This document shows, one piece after another, positions 10,863 through 22,400 of a stretch of DNA of 64,000 nt. The translations under genes were made by a program, and so were the position numbers. The stretch's first letter is position 1; the number at the start of each line of letters is the position of its first letter. Under the pieces are notes generated by a model that saw only the letters and a list, made by a program, of their open reading frames with translations, ran no database searches and was not told the DNA's origin. This DNA is from Zygnema cylindricum (taxonomy: Eukaryota > Streptophyta > Zygnematophyceae > Zygnematales > Zygnemataceae): NCBI GenBank assembly GCA_037447655.1, contig JBBHKE010002643.1, positions 1 to 64,000 on the forward strand, written 5' to 3'.

Positions 10863-11366
10863 CACCGCGAATCGTAATTAGAGTAATGAAAAAATTAGAG
10901 TACAAAAACTGAAAAAAAACAATTAGAGTAATTAACCCTCATTTATGTGATAGAGCCTTTTCAACTATGAAGTTTACTCTAATTTATTTAAGTACTATAA
11001 TTTGGCACGCTAATATCCTCTACTGTAAATAAGGTATCCGTACAGAATTTGGCAAAACGTACAGTTTATCGTCACTATGACGTTTGCACTACGCGGTTTG
11101 TTATAACGCGTATACATGATAACAACTTGTATTTAATCATTATTTGTACTTTTTTACCTAATAAAGTACAATTTTGCACGGTCTAACACCGTCCGTACTC
11201 CACACTATTTAAAACGAATATATAATATAATAAAAAACGCTAATTAAACTTTACTTTAAATAGAATAATGAAAAAAATAGAATCGTTTACTCTATTTTAT
11301 GTGACAGAGTCGAAATTTCGAGCGACCGAATTAGAGTAATTTACTCTTATTACAATGAGCGGTGTA
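10863..11366. mobile_element. TA-flanked CACCG MITE, diverged
   Basis: Starts TACACCGCGAATCGTAATTAG and ends CTTATTACAATGAGCGGTGTA. It contains the second copy of the 110 bp direct repeat. The inverted ends are imperfect, suggesting age or a composite. A hAT-like element inserted just beyond its right end. Confidence 0.55.
10989..11107. repeat. Direct repeat, copy 2 of 2
   Basis: Near-exact copy of 10049-10158, about 940 bp downstream and in the same orientation. Confidence 0.75.
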
Positions 11367-11374
11367 GTGTACAT

Positions 11375-11934
11375 CAGAGGTCGCAAATGTCAAAATTTTA
11401 AATAACCAAAACCGACCGTTATTTTTTCAAAATTTGAGTAACCGACGCCCCACCGGGTTATGTCACGCTCCAAAATTGTTAACCGTTAACCGATCGGCGT
11501 TTACGAAAATAAAAGTTAACCAAAACTCGATTTCTCGCGACTAACCGTGCCCGCCCGTAATCGAAAAAGTACAAAAATAATTAATGTAAGACGTATTAAT
11601 AAGCAAATAATTACGATTTGTCGCGTTCTCTAAGATTTGCAAAATGAATATTGTTACTACCGTGTCAAATTTGCGACGCTAATCATGATGTCAAGTACTT
11701 CCACAATACCAAGGAGTACAAAGTACAATGATGTTGGATTGTTTGGACAGTACAAAATTTTCATTTTTTTTGGTTTTTTGGTTAACCGACTGTAACCGAC
11801 TTTTTTTTTGTTGGTGAATCAACCAACCGCAATCGCCCAACCCCCAAAATTTGGCAACCGAATCCGTTCCGGATCCGGCGCGAGCGGTCGGTTAACTGTC
11901 AGTCAAGGTTTTGGTTGACCGTTTGCGACCTCTG
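11375..11934. mobile_element. hAT-like non-autonomous element, CAGAGGTCGC family, copy 2
   Basis: 560 bp with ends CAGAGGTCGCAAA and TTTGCGACCTCTG. Flanks GTGTACAT and TTGTACAT agree at 7 of 8 bases. It lacks the MITE insertion present in copy 1, so it is a shorter derivative. No transposase frame. Confidence 0.85.
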
Positions 11935-11939
11935 TTGTA

Positions 11940-12790
11940 CATTGCTTATCGCGATAATATCAATATTCAATATATCTAATATCGAACAATCAGAAGGCCC
12001 GATATATCACTTTGAAACGAACAAAGATTATCACTATGTATTTGGTTGGCAGTGAGTGACCGAGTGTCCGTATGTCTTCAGAACGAAAAGAAACCTTAGC
12101 AGTATGGACACACAAGTGGGGTTTGAAACAATTTTGTCAGACCGACGTACGGAAATACCGCGATACTTATCGACCCGATAGCTTATCATGGTAAATTGTA
12201 ATTTCATTGCGATATTAGCCTTCTCGATATACCAAAACGAAGAATCATAAAGTCAAAAAAATGCATAAATCTAATATCGGCAAGAGGCTATCGATACATA
12301 ACACTATTGTTTACACTGTTTTTCTAGTTCATTGTTGCTACATAAAACCCTTCGTTAAGCAGGACACATAAGAAGTATTGTCTATCGGGTAAAATATTAT
12401 CGCGATAAATTTGATATTTGACATCGAATAATGAATGATCGGAGGGCTCCATATATCGCTCCGAGACCAAGAAAAACTATGGTTATACATTTGGTAAGAG
12501 GTGGGGGGTCGTACAGATTTAGTATGGTAAATTGTACGAAACAACTCCCCCCCTCGCACTGAGCACAAACCATGGAAGTGGCTTTTGAAAATTATTTTTG
12601 ACCTAGCGCACTTCGATGTATCGCAATAAAAATAGTTCAAGTATCAGTCGTTGGCTATAAATTGCGATATTGAGCTTTTCGATATATCGAAGCGTTATAT
12701 GATTATCGGGTACTCAAAAATAAGTTAACTTCGGATATCAACAATGGGCTTTTGATGCACAACACTGCCTATAGGGTTGACAAATAAAAA
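11940..12790. other. Decayed TATCGCGATA-rich element fragments
   Basis: Repeated TATCGCGATA, GATATATCG and CGATACATAACACTA words. They match the interior and end of the TAGTGTTGGGTATCG hAT-like family seen intact at 61464-62506. Boundaries cannot be set. Confidence 0.5.
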
Positions 12791-15700
12791 CAATTTTTCT
12801 TTGGACCAAAAATTAAATACAAACGCTAAACATTTGCGCTTGAAAGGTAGGGTATCGTCACACACCTCAAATTGCTAAGCCGTTACACTTAGAATCGTTG
12901 TTACAGCTAATACGATTGAAGTTCCATCGGGACGGTTCTGTAACTGTACAATTAACATTGTTGGTTGTAATATTTTGGATAAGAGGCCATAGTCTAGTGT
13001 TTGTAAACAAGTTGTCGTAAGTGTGTTATAATTTGAGTGGTTAATGTAAGTTAACATTAGATACTGAAAACCACAACGATTTTACAAACCGACCAATTTG
13101 AACATAAAATTTTAAATGCATTATTTGCGTAACATGTATTGGTATACCATGTACTTACGTCACAAGTCATTGTACCACATAAATCGTTATGCATTTGTGC
13201 GGGAAGCCATAAAATTGGAAGGAGGTTAGAAGAGCGTAAATATATTTTGAAGTGTTGTGTATCGAATGCCCCTTGTTGGTATTCAATATGCACTAAAATG
13301 TGTATCCTATGATTGATGTATCGCTTCAAAAAATCGAAAATCTCACTATCACGATATTTTATTGGAATATTGGCTCGTCGTGCCGATATGTTTACACTGT
13401 GATGTAGGAGAGAGACATTGGGTTCCAAAAATTTGTCAAAAAAAATTGCCCATCCGAGGTTTATTTTGGTATAACAATTGTACGGACCACCAACTCGGAC
13501 CAAATTTCTCTCGTTAATTTTTTTTGGTATCAAAGGGATGTATCAAACCCTCTTATCATTCAATATTCAATATATTAAGTAGCAATTTTATCTCGATGAT
13601 GCTTTTGTCGATACGCAACACTAATATTTCGACAATGTTTTTCGGTTGGATTTTGGTGGAATCGCATCCACTTTGTCTCTTGGCACATGGTTTATCTGTT
13701 TCCATGTGGTGATCCATCCGACATGTTTCTTTATCGTCCACGTGTAGATATTTTACACATTATATAATTGGCTAACCACATACTCGAGGTGGGATACTAA
13801 ATACAAAAGCGAATGGAGCGATCGTTGTTACCTCATGGACCTTTAGAGAATGTAGGTCTAATCCTTTGTAATGTTGTTTTGCAAATAAAAACAACAAAGT
13901 CGGTACAGTATAGTACAAAAAAAAAAGATACAAACTTATAAAAACAACCTCACGTTTGGTTTGATGGAGTTTCACCCTAACACTTAGTAGGTTACAACTT
14001 AATATAGCCAAAAATAAAGAAATAAAGTTGAAAATACAATTTGAGGTCGTGGACTACGGCCTGTCATGTCTATTTGCATTGATCCACAATAGTATTATAT
14101 ATTTCAACTTTTTTCCCTTTCAAAAAAATTCCACCATGGCTTCCACCTCCTGTTTCGGCCACATTTCCTCCATTTTTTTACCAAATTTAGCATTTAGATG
14201 GTTGACCTATGAAGTTTTTGAAAATCTCTTTTCTCATACTATTTTTTTCTCAATTGCCCACTTCATTATAATGGTTCGCACTAGATTTGACGTTATTTAT
14301 TCTTTTTGGTTTATGGCCCTTTCCTTATAACATTCGTACTCAATTTTAAACACAGGTACTAAAAAAAAAACATATCAAGTAAATGTTCTTATTTCTCCTA
14401 AATGTATTGTTTATTATTTGCCTTTCGTCTTATATATTGGTTTGTAAGTTTCAACAAATTCCACCCTTCATCTTTTTTTGGTCCACTTTCTTATCCGAAT
14501 CGAAAATCTCACTCTATACATTTCCATTCACAAACACACATAACGAGCATGCACATAAAGTGAAAGACAAGGTTTGGGGATTATGTTGTAGTGAATACAC
14601 ACCACATGGTGAGATGACACGAAGTTGGGATTCTTCAATACTCCCCAACACTAGTGGCGCACTATTGCGAGACCTTCAAATACCGCGACTAGTACCCAAA
14701 CTCAGTTAACATCTTTCGACCATTTAGTTAAAAAAAAATTGGGATTTTTAACTCTTTTTATGAAAAATTATTGCGTGATGACGTTCGATGATCTTTTGAA
14801 GTTAGAGGACCTTGCAACCCCTCTCCAATTCTTGCAAAGTCGATTTCCACCGCCAACATATTTATGTCATCTTTCTCTGATCCCAAGCTTCGACCCTCCT
14901 CTCATGGATCATGGTTGGGAATGATGGTCAAAGATCAAGAGGTTTACCTCCGAGCCAACTGACTCATACAGATGATATTCTTATTGGCGTTTGGTGTGTC
15001 ATAGGTCTTCCAACTTGGGTCGCCCACCCAATTTTTCTTTTCTAATGTTGTATAGGGTAGTTTAATGTTCATATGGTTTGATAATTATTATTTTTTTATT
15101 TTTTTTAACTTTCCATTAGATGCATTTAGTGTTTGTTTTGTGTTTGTATTGTAGTGAATTTTTATATTTTTTTGTCTCTTACCTTTTATGGTATCAACCA
15201 ATATTTTGCTTCAATCGTGTCTTTCAATTTGTGGGTTTAAATAACTCGTGAATGACGGTAAAATCTTTACTCAATGCTAATAATGTAAAACAAGTGTAGA
15301 AGACGTGTGAAAAAGGATGTACATTGAAGGCTTGGTGATGTGATGTAACATAACGAAGTTATATGAGATTGATGATATGACATGTCGATGCTTTATGATG
15401 TATACCTATGTCTAGGTGTGATGGGATATGTAGAACAATGTGTGTTGATGTAAGCACGAACTATACCAATCTCTCCATCTCCCTCCCTCCCTCCCTCTTT
15501 CCTCTCTCTCTCTTTCCCTCCCTTTCTCCCCCCTCTTCTCACCATATCTTCCATCAACTTTTAAAGATGGTGAATGGAAGGGAGCCTCTTTCCTTACTAA
15601 AAGGAGGTTGAAACCCTTACAATTACTCTAATCGCCTTACAAAAGTGTCAAAAACCATAAAATATATTGGCAAACCGCAAAAAACGCTAAACTAAAGGAT

Positions 15701-15820
15701 TAAAACCCCGACTAATTCCAAGACCCACCTAAGAATATACACCAAAAACAACATTATTGCCCTTTTTAGCGTGTAAATAATTAGAACCGCAAAGTGACAA
15801 ATCAACCATGCAAAAGCGCA
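12791..15820. other. About 3 kb with no recognisable gene
   Basis: Frames of 60-158 codons occur on both strands (the longest is minus 13533-13057), but none shows a domain, signal or convincing splice structure. A CT-rich simple repeat lies at about 15477-15537. The region may be an old degraded retroelement. Confidence 0.45.
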
Positions 15821-15832
15821 ATACAATAGTTA

Positions 15833-16039
15833 CACCGCGAAGGGCTATTAGCGTTCACAAATATTTAGTGTTAAAAAACAATTAGTGTGCTTGACGCTAA
15901 TTGGGAATTTGGGGATTTTCAAGGAAATCACTCACTCTAACTTAGATTTTAGGGTTTTTTTAATCACTCTATTTAAAAATTTGGGTATAAATCAGGGGCG
16001 CCAAATTAGCGTTATTAACGCTAATAGCAATTCACGGTG
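15833..16039. mobile_element. CACCG-ended MITE
   Basis: 207 bp. Left end CACCGCGAAGGGCTATTAGC after TA; right end GCTAATAGCAATTCACGGTG. The right flank is TG instead of TA, one change from expectation. No frame. Confidence 0.65.
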
Positions 16040-16255
16040 TGTCAATCGATTGTCGATTGTACAAATTTTGAACTACCTAAAATAGACCCAGAACGATGTT
16101 GATATTTGTGCATTTTCTAGGCCTGAATTTATTCTATGTGTTTGTCAGATGGTCTTCAAAAGTTATCCATACTTCTCGTAGTCACTGGAAGACAAAGATA
16201 GCCATGGCTGTCGCCATAGTCAGAAAGTAAGTTGACCAAATCGTTACACTTAACA

Positions 16256-16322
16256 GGATTTGATCCTAGGTCTTTCAATTGTACGACGTATGGCAAAATA
16301 TGACTCCTTATCCCTTAGGTCT
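16256..16322 (-). other. tRNA-like sequence in solo LTR (distal)
   Basis: On the minus strand an A-box-like AGACCTAAGGG and a B-box-like GGATCAAATCC are 45 nt apart, a tRNA-like spacing. The D-arm-like CCTAAGGGATAAGG can pair. No full cloverleaf is evident, so this is a tRNA relic rather than a tRNA gene. Confidence 0.4.
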
Positions 16323-16414
16323 TAATGAAAAGATATATTTATGTGCTTTGATAAATAATTAAACTGTGACGCTACGGGGTAGAGGACATTTTACAGAATT
16401 ATTGCCAGTGCCTT

Positions 16415-16471
16415 GATTTAAACCTGCGTCAATGACCCCTTAATAGGCGTACGCCTTATCCACTAACGCGT
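16415..16471 (-). other. tRNA-like sequence in solo LTR (proximal)
   Basis: Second antisense tRNA-like block: a GTTAGTGGATAAGGCG D-arm-like segment followed after 35 nt by GGTTTAAATCA. It occupies the same LTR position as the tRNA-like blocks at 21478-21535 and 24578-24635. Confidence 0.4.
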
Positions 16472-17169
16472 TGCGAGACGATGCATGTATTGTTTTCAAA
16501 GCGTATGAAAACATGATCGTAATCTACATACTCCATACACGGATTACAAAACGAAGCGACGTAGACATTGAACGCGGTCAACACTGATTGTTAACCGTTG
16601 AATTTCAACGGTCAACATTATTCATCGCGCCGTCGAATCGAACGGCCGAAATTGATCGCCGAATTATGAACAGACGGCACAGGTGAGTGCCGGCATGCCG
16701 GAAAGGTTTTCTGGCAGTACTTGGCGAAAATGGAGGGAAATGACACGTTTCACCATCCTATAGGATGCCAGAAGAGTAAGGGACAAAATGGCGGCGACTT
16801 ATTTGCCACGTGGCAAACCGAGAGTGGTGCCGTAAAATACCGTAGATAAAGTTCGGAGGCTATCGTACTTTGCATATACATTATATAGTGTATGATAATT
16901 TGAGTAGGTTCTTAGTACTTAGACATTTTTGGAAGCCCTCTCTCCTAGAGGCATTGTATATAAATTCGTTGTCTTTGAACAACCATAACTTGCTCAGGGG
17001 AGAAAATTCAGTGATTCTTTTTGTTGCGGACTCAGGGGAGTCTAGGCTACACAAGGATGTAGTCGGTCAGAGTTTTTGCCTGCCATGGTGGCCGCATTTC
17101 TTTGGGAAAGTCAAATTGGATGAATGTGTCCAAAACTCATATTCTAACTTTGCATTCTATGGTGGAACT

Positions 17170-18477
17170 TGTTGTTTTTGAAAAGTTGGTGTCGTGCCTA
17201 CTCGACATTTTGTGTGCAAGCGACATTTCGCGTGCGTAATATATTATCGAAAGTAATGTGGTGGTTTGAATGGATTTGCGGATTGGGGGAGTAAATGTAC
17301 AAGTAAAATTAAAGGGACGTGAGGTAGTAATTGAGTGGCGCGGAATGCGTTAAAAAATGGACGGTTGATTGCGACGCGATCCGGTGTGAAATATACGAAA
17401 TGTACGTCGCCGGTACGGAGCATGTAATTTGGACAAATGTACTTCATATGCAACAGGCGACGTTTATGACAAATGACGTGCAATTTATTTGGGACAATCC
17501 GCATTTAACGCAAAGGACGCAGTTGCGGTACAGAAATGATTTCGGTTGTACTATTATTATATTGGCAAGTGGACGTGATTTCGCTTCTCGACGTTGTGGG
17601 ATATTTGACGACTCACGTGGATTTAGTTTGGATATTTGTGACCACGTGACGCGACATCGAGGGTGCCGGATAAGAGCTACGGACGGCGGAGAAAGGCCGC
17701 CGTTATTTTTCAATTAGTGGGAAATAGAAATCGCGTCAATCACACGATATCTATTTTTGGACGGCCCGGATTATTTGACGAGATTGGTGGAGTCTTGTTG
17801 AGTTACACGCAATGACTCAGCATACAATTTTGTTGTCGGTGTAAATATTTGGTTCAACATTGTTTTGTCTTTTTGTGAATTAGTTATCAGTGTACGTTTA
17901 CTCATTTTGACATACCTTGAAGTATTCGAGTATTTTTACATTAATTGAGGTAGCTAGTAGATAGCGTACCGCTGGTATGTCTCCGTACATTCAGTAGTGA
18001 GCTCTAGTTTATATTTGTAGGACTTAGTCATTTTAAGACATATGAACTTTTCTGGACCAAAAATTGTTTATGGACATTATTGGTAATTTTATCTGAGGAT
18101 TGCTCTCAGATCTGTTAGCAAAATTATCTGAAACTCTGTATGTGTGTTCCTCTTTGTATTTTTAATATTGTCACATATTTTCAGGCCTATTGTGTCCCTG
18201 GTCTGTGTTTAACTTCATTGTGAAGTTGGCCGGTTTTATCAAAGTTCTGGCAAACTGTTTTTCTGCAACTTTGACCAGTTGATGTGATCACTCTGTTTAT
18301 TATTTTTGTCTGAAACTTTGTGAGGTTATTTTTTAGCATAACAAATATCTGTGTTTGTAGTTTCATCTTGTTTTGATACTTCTGTAGAATTCTGTGTTGA
18401 TTCAAAGAAGGCTGTATTTGGGTAGTCTGTGGTGCTTCCGAGGGTAAATCCATGGCTGAAAATGGCTATGGACAACA
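17170..18477. mobile_element. Second LTR-like element nested in the solo LTR
   Basis: 1308 bp bounded by TGTTGT and ACAACA and by a perfect 5 bp duplication GAACT (17165-17169 and 18478-18482). TG...CA ends with a 5 bp duplication are the LTR-retrotransposon signature, so this is probably a solo LTR of an unrelated family. A 128-codon frame at 17331-17717 has no recognisable domain. Confidence 0.75.
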
Positions 18478-18800
18478 GAACTGAGCACACAGAGAGTCTT
18501 CTTTCACAGGGGTGAAGCTCTATTGGGGTTTCGATTGTAAAGGGGTCAGTCATTTGGGTTTATATCAACTTGGAGTCGACACTATCTAGATTAGCTTCTT
18601 TTGGCTCTGCAAATTCTATGAGGGAATGGAGATCTGCAAATTCTATGAGGGAATGGAGCCCATCAAATTTCAAACTATACGTCTGATTTGATAAACAGTA
18701 CGATATCGAATCGGGGGTTATACTATTTGCGAATAAGATCGTGAACGCAAATGCATCAGCTGATCAGCTTTATGACCGGGATGATTTAAAATATCTGCAT

Positions 18801-19598
18801 CACAGGTCTCAAACGCTCAACCGAAACCGTGATCATCCGTTAATCGACCCCCCGCGCCGAATCCGAGGCGAATTGGTTTGCCAAAATTTGGTTGCGAGGT
18901 GGTCGTGGTTGGTTGATTCTCCAGAAAAAAAAAGTTGGTTACGGTCGTCAAGCAAAAAACAAAAAAAAATGGCATTTTTGTATTTGTCCATGCTATCCAA
19001 TGTTATTGTACCTTATACTCGATGGTATCGCGGAAGTACGTGACATCATGACTAGTGTCGCAAATCTGGCAATGTAGTAACACTATTCATTTTGTAAATC
19101 TTAAGGAATGCGAAAAATCGTAGTTATTAGATTATTCACAAACCGCGTAGTGCAAACGTCATAATGACGTGAAATTGTACGTTTGTCATATTTTGTATGT
19201 GTACCTCAAAGATATTCAAAGCGGATAATTATTACGGAGAGAAACCCAAATTAGAGTTATTGATAAACTAGAGTAATTTTTTTTTTTGAAAAAACGAAGA
19301 AATCTTAACTAAATGGATAACATTAATAATTTATTTACGATAACTACAATTCGCCGTGTAATAAATGCTTAACGCTAATAACAACGAGCGTTGTAATTTT
19401 GTACTTTTTTGGTTACGGGCAGGTTCGGTTTGTCGCTAGAAATCGAGTTTCGCTTATCTTTTTTTTTCGTAAACGCCTTTCGGTAAATGGTTAGAGTTAA
19501 CAAATTTGGAGCATGACATAAACGGATCGAATGTTGGTTACTCAGAATTTGAAAAAAAAAACGGTCTGTTTCGGTTATGTAAAATTTTGCGACCTCTG
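18801..19598. mobile_element. hAT-like element, CAGAGGTCGC family, inverted copy 3
   Basis: 798 bp. The left end CACAGGTCTC is a mutated terminus; the right end GCGACCTCTG is intact. Flanks ATCTGCAT and ATTTGCAT agree at 7 of 8. It is inverted relative to copy 1, judged by the position of the GTTAACGGT half. Internally it carries MITE-derived sequence near 19320-19390. Confidence 0.75.
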
Positions 19599-20045
19599 AT
19601 TTGCATTCGTCGCCGAAAAAGGACGTAAAATCTTGACGTAAATGGCAATTCAAAAAATAGCGGACAAATCGAGGAAGAAACTATACCGTAGTGTAGTGTT
19701 CCTATTAACTATTGCAAATTTAGCCCCACGTTCGTGCAGAGGCATATCTCCGTACTTTATTTAACCACAAAGTTTTCCTATCACGAAACTCTGCAAAAAT
19801 CTTGATTAGACAATTGACCTGCGACACCTGTCCCAAGAAGCGTTAATTACACGTAAAGAAAATAATTTTATCGTCAAAAAACACTCACAAAAAAGAAGGT
19901 AAATCACGGCAACAAAACTCCAACTAACTCAATACTGTTTCAGTTATTCCAAAGTACAACCGTGTATCGCTATTAGCCCATTAGGGTTAATGCTTTTTTC
20001 TATAGTTAAAAAGTAGGCGTTTTTACGGTAGGCCTTTGGTAGGCG

Positions 20046-21015
20046 CACAGAACTTGGCACTAAACTCGCGTAGAGTAGACATACTGTATGGGTGTGCGTG
20101 GTTGAGACTCTTGTACGATCATACAAATCTGAAGTATGATCATGGTACAGCGCACGCGGCAGGACGAATTTTTTTATCGAACTGACATGGCGTAGGATGA
20201 CATTCTGCGGAAAAGAAAACACAGAAAAAAAAGAAAAAAACACGGACGGGGAACCTGGTTGGTCAATTTGAGGCTTTATTTAATGTGGCCTTGAAAATTG
20301 TAGACGCTAAGAGCGTTGTTCCATTAGGGGGTCTCAGTGAACGTCGAAAATTCGTTTACTGAAGCGACTGTTCCATTGTGTCGGGTCAATAACCGACAAA
20401 TTATTTGCGTAGCATTTGATTTGTCCACGTAGTAGATGAATGAGATTTTGGTAATCTTTACAGAATATATGATAGAACATTCTGACCACAAATTTCTACC
20501 AACGAAGGTAAAAAGGTACGACGTATTGAATAAAATCTGTACGGGCGGACGAAAATAGAGATTTGTAAAAGCATACCAAAATGTCAGAATGGTTAGTGGA
20601 TGGCGACTGGTGCGTGAAATAATATCCTCCGTCAAAGGTTTTCTTGCGGCTTCCGTTGGCCTCGCATCCTCCCTAGCAGAAGGCACATGTCATATGCAAA
20701 GTGTATCCACCTGGTCGCGCGGTCGTCGTGGATATTTGTTTACTTTTCCACGAGGAACGACGCTATACATTTAGGCGTTTAGAATTGACCTTTTCCGGGT
20801 CACTTGTTGCGAATTGAAAGTGTCAGAAGATGGCGTATCCGATTATGCATCCGACGGTCGACGATTACGCCCATGAACGTGGAGAATCAAATCCCTCATT
20901 CAGTAGGCTTGTTTTTCTAACATTTTATTTTTTTTGGTACGGCACTGTACGAAACAGTACAGTTTTTTGTAAACAACGACATTTTTCCCCTAATGGAACC
21001 TCACCCTAATACGAC
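20046..21015. mobile_element. Unclassified insertion with GTTCCATTAGGGG inverted ends
   Basis: About 970 bp interrupts the CATAGTT-family element after GGTAGGCG. Within it GTTCCATTAGGGG (about 20318) faces CCCCTAATGGAAC (about 20988), so an inner element of about 680 bp is likely. No coding frame is recognised; the frame at 20686-20324 has no family features. Confidence 0.4.
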
Positions 21016-21265
21016 AGATAGTCTTATCGTAAGTTGTGATATGGGCTTTTCATGTGATCTTCTTAAGTTGCTACTTTTGATTAGCGACCGTCCGATCGTC
21101 CAAATCTGACGGTATAAATAAAACATACCTCAAAACTCACAGAAAAAAAATTTGTCCGAATGCTTTTCAAAATTTAGACATGACGTTTAATTCTCTATCG
21201 ATAGATGTGCAACTCAACCCTGTTACTATTTTTTTTCATTTTACGGCCAATACAATATGGGTTTT

Positions 21266-22231
21266 TGTTGAAATTTATGTATTTTCTAGGTCTGTATTGG
21301 AAAAATAAATAGAGTGTTGAAAAGAGGTGATTAATAGTTCACTTCTATATTTTAGTTAGAATGTAAAGAGAAAGAAAGAGAAGACCAAAGGCACGCCATG
21401 GCTGCCGCATCATTTAGAAGGAGGCAGAATGAATTAGAAGGTATTTTACTAGTTTTAGCAAAATACTGCCACTAGCCGGATTTGAACCAGGGTCTGTAGA
21501 ATGCTATATAGACCAACGTCTTCTCCATTAAGTCACTAACAAAACGATACACGTGCAAAGTTTCACGCATATTTAGCTATTTATTCAAAGGACTAATTCG
21601 AAGCAGACAAACGAAAACGCGCATCAATCAATTCATGTATGGAAGCGAATCGAAGCCGTATAAATACAACTGATTGGACGGCCACCGTTACAGCTCCCAC
21701 CCGCAATAAGCTTTCGGCGGCCTTTGGGGATAGCGTCATGCGGTGCCACGTGGCGCCACATTATTTGACACTAGAGAAGATGGGAGGAGGAACCATGGCT
21801 CCCAATTTGGCAGATGTCACCTTGTAGACCATGTCGTACAATGACTGTACAATAAGTGCATCGCCCATCGTACCTTCTTGTACTATATAGTGTTCTTATT
21901 GGACTAGGGTTTAGTAGTATGTAGTCATGAGTAGGCAGACTAAGACTTAGTAATATTTCGGTACCTCTCTCTAAGAGAGCTTGTAACTATAAAAGTCATC
22001 TTTGACCAACCATAACTTAATGCTCGGGTGAGCAAATTCAGTGATTCTTTTTGCTGCACACTCAGGGGAGTCCAGTCAACACAGGGGTGTACTCGGTCAG
22101 AGTCTTTGCGTGCCAAGGTGGCACCTATTCTAAGGGAAAGTCAAAGTGGGTGAATGTGTCCAAATCTCATATTCTAACTTTGCATTCTGTGGTGGAACTG
22201 AGCACACAGAAAGTCTTCTTTCACAAGGGTG
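21266..22231 (+). repeat. 5' LTR (3' end lost)
   Basis: 966 bp colinear with the 3' LTR until the GGTG near 22231, where similarity stops abruptly. The last 130 bp of the LTR are missing, together with any primer-binding site. Many substitutions and small indels relative to the 3' LTR suggest an old insertion. Confidence 0.8.
21478..21535 (-). other. tRNA-like A/B boxes in 5' LTR
   Basis: On the minus strand TGACTTAATGG matches the Pol III A-box consensus with one mismatch. GGTTCAAATCC, a perfect B box, follows after 36 nt. The anticodon arm does not fold canonically and the acceptor stem is not complementary, so this is a tRNA-derived sequence, not a functional tRNA. Confidence 0.55.
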
Positions 22232-22400
22232 TCGAGCTTGCCCGAGAAACACAAGGGAAGGGCCCGCTGCCCGGAATGGCCGGTCTCGGCGTCCTGCAAA
22301 GAACCCACCAATGCTAATGCTTCCCATAGTAATGATTATGCCCACTGCTGACCCCATCCCTCCAAATAGGCATGCATGCACAGGTAGAATTTCAGGGCCC
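22232..22400. other. Foreign GC-richer segment replacing LTR end and PBS
   Basis: Between the broken 5' LTR and gag lies about 170 bp that is clearly richer in G/C than its surroundings. On the minus strand it is open and would encode a Gly/Ile-rich hydrophobic peptide. This could be a captured host exon fragment, but it is too short to identify. Confidence 0.35.

Larger units (their letters stand above)
16097..18672. mobile_element. Solo LTR of the Copia-type family, interrupted by a second insertion
   Basis: Starts TGTTGATATTTGTGC and ends AAATTTCA. The flanks AACGA and AACTA are 4/5 identical, as expected for a worn 5 bp duplication. The sequence is colinear with the LTRs at 21266-22231 and 24367-25461 (same blocks around the leader, AACTTTGCATTCTRTGGTGG and the terminal CAATGGAGCCCAT-like stretch). 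There is no internal domain. A 1308 bp insert at 17170-18477 splits it; without the insert it is about 1.26 kb. Confidence 0.75.

Noticed and set aside
13057-13533. 158-codon minus frame
   Set aside because: No recognisable motif and no neighbouring exon; kept only as part of an unexplained region.
16256-16471. Real tRNA genes
   Set aside because: Box A/B-like spacing is present but acceptor and anticodon stems do not pair, and the sequences lie inside an LTR; recorded as tRNA-like only.
17331-17717. 128-codon frame inside the nested LTR-like element
   Set aside because: LTRs can hold chance frames; no family features and no start context.
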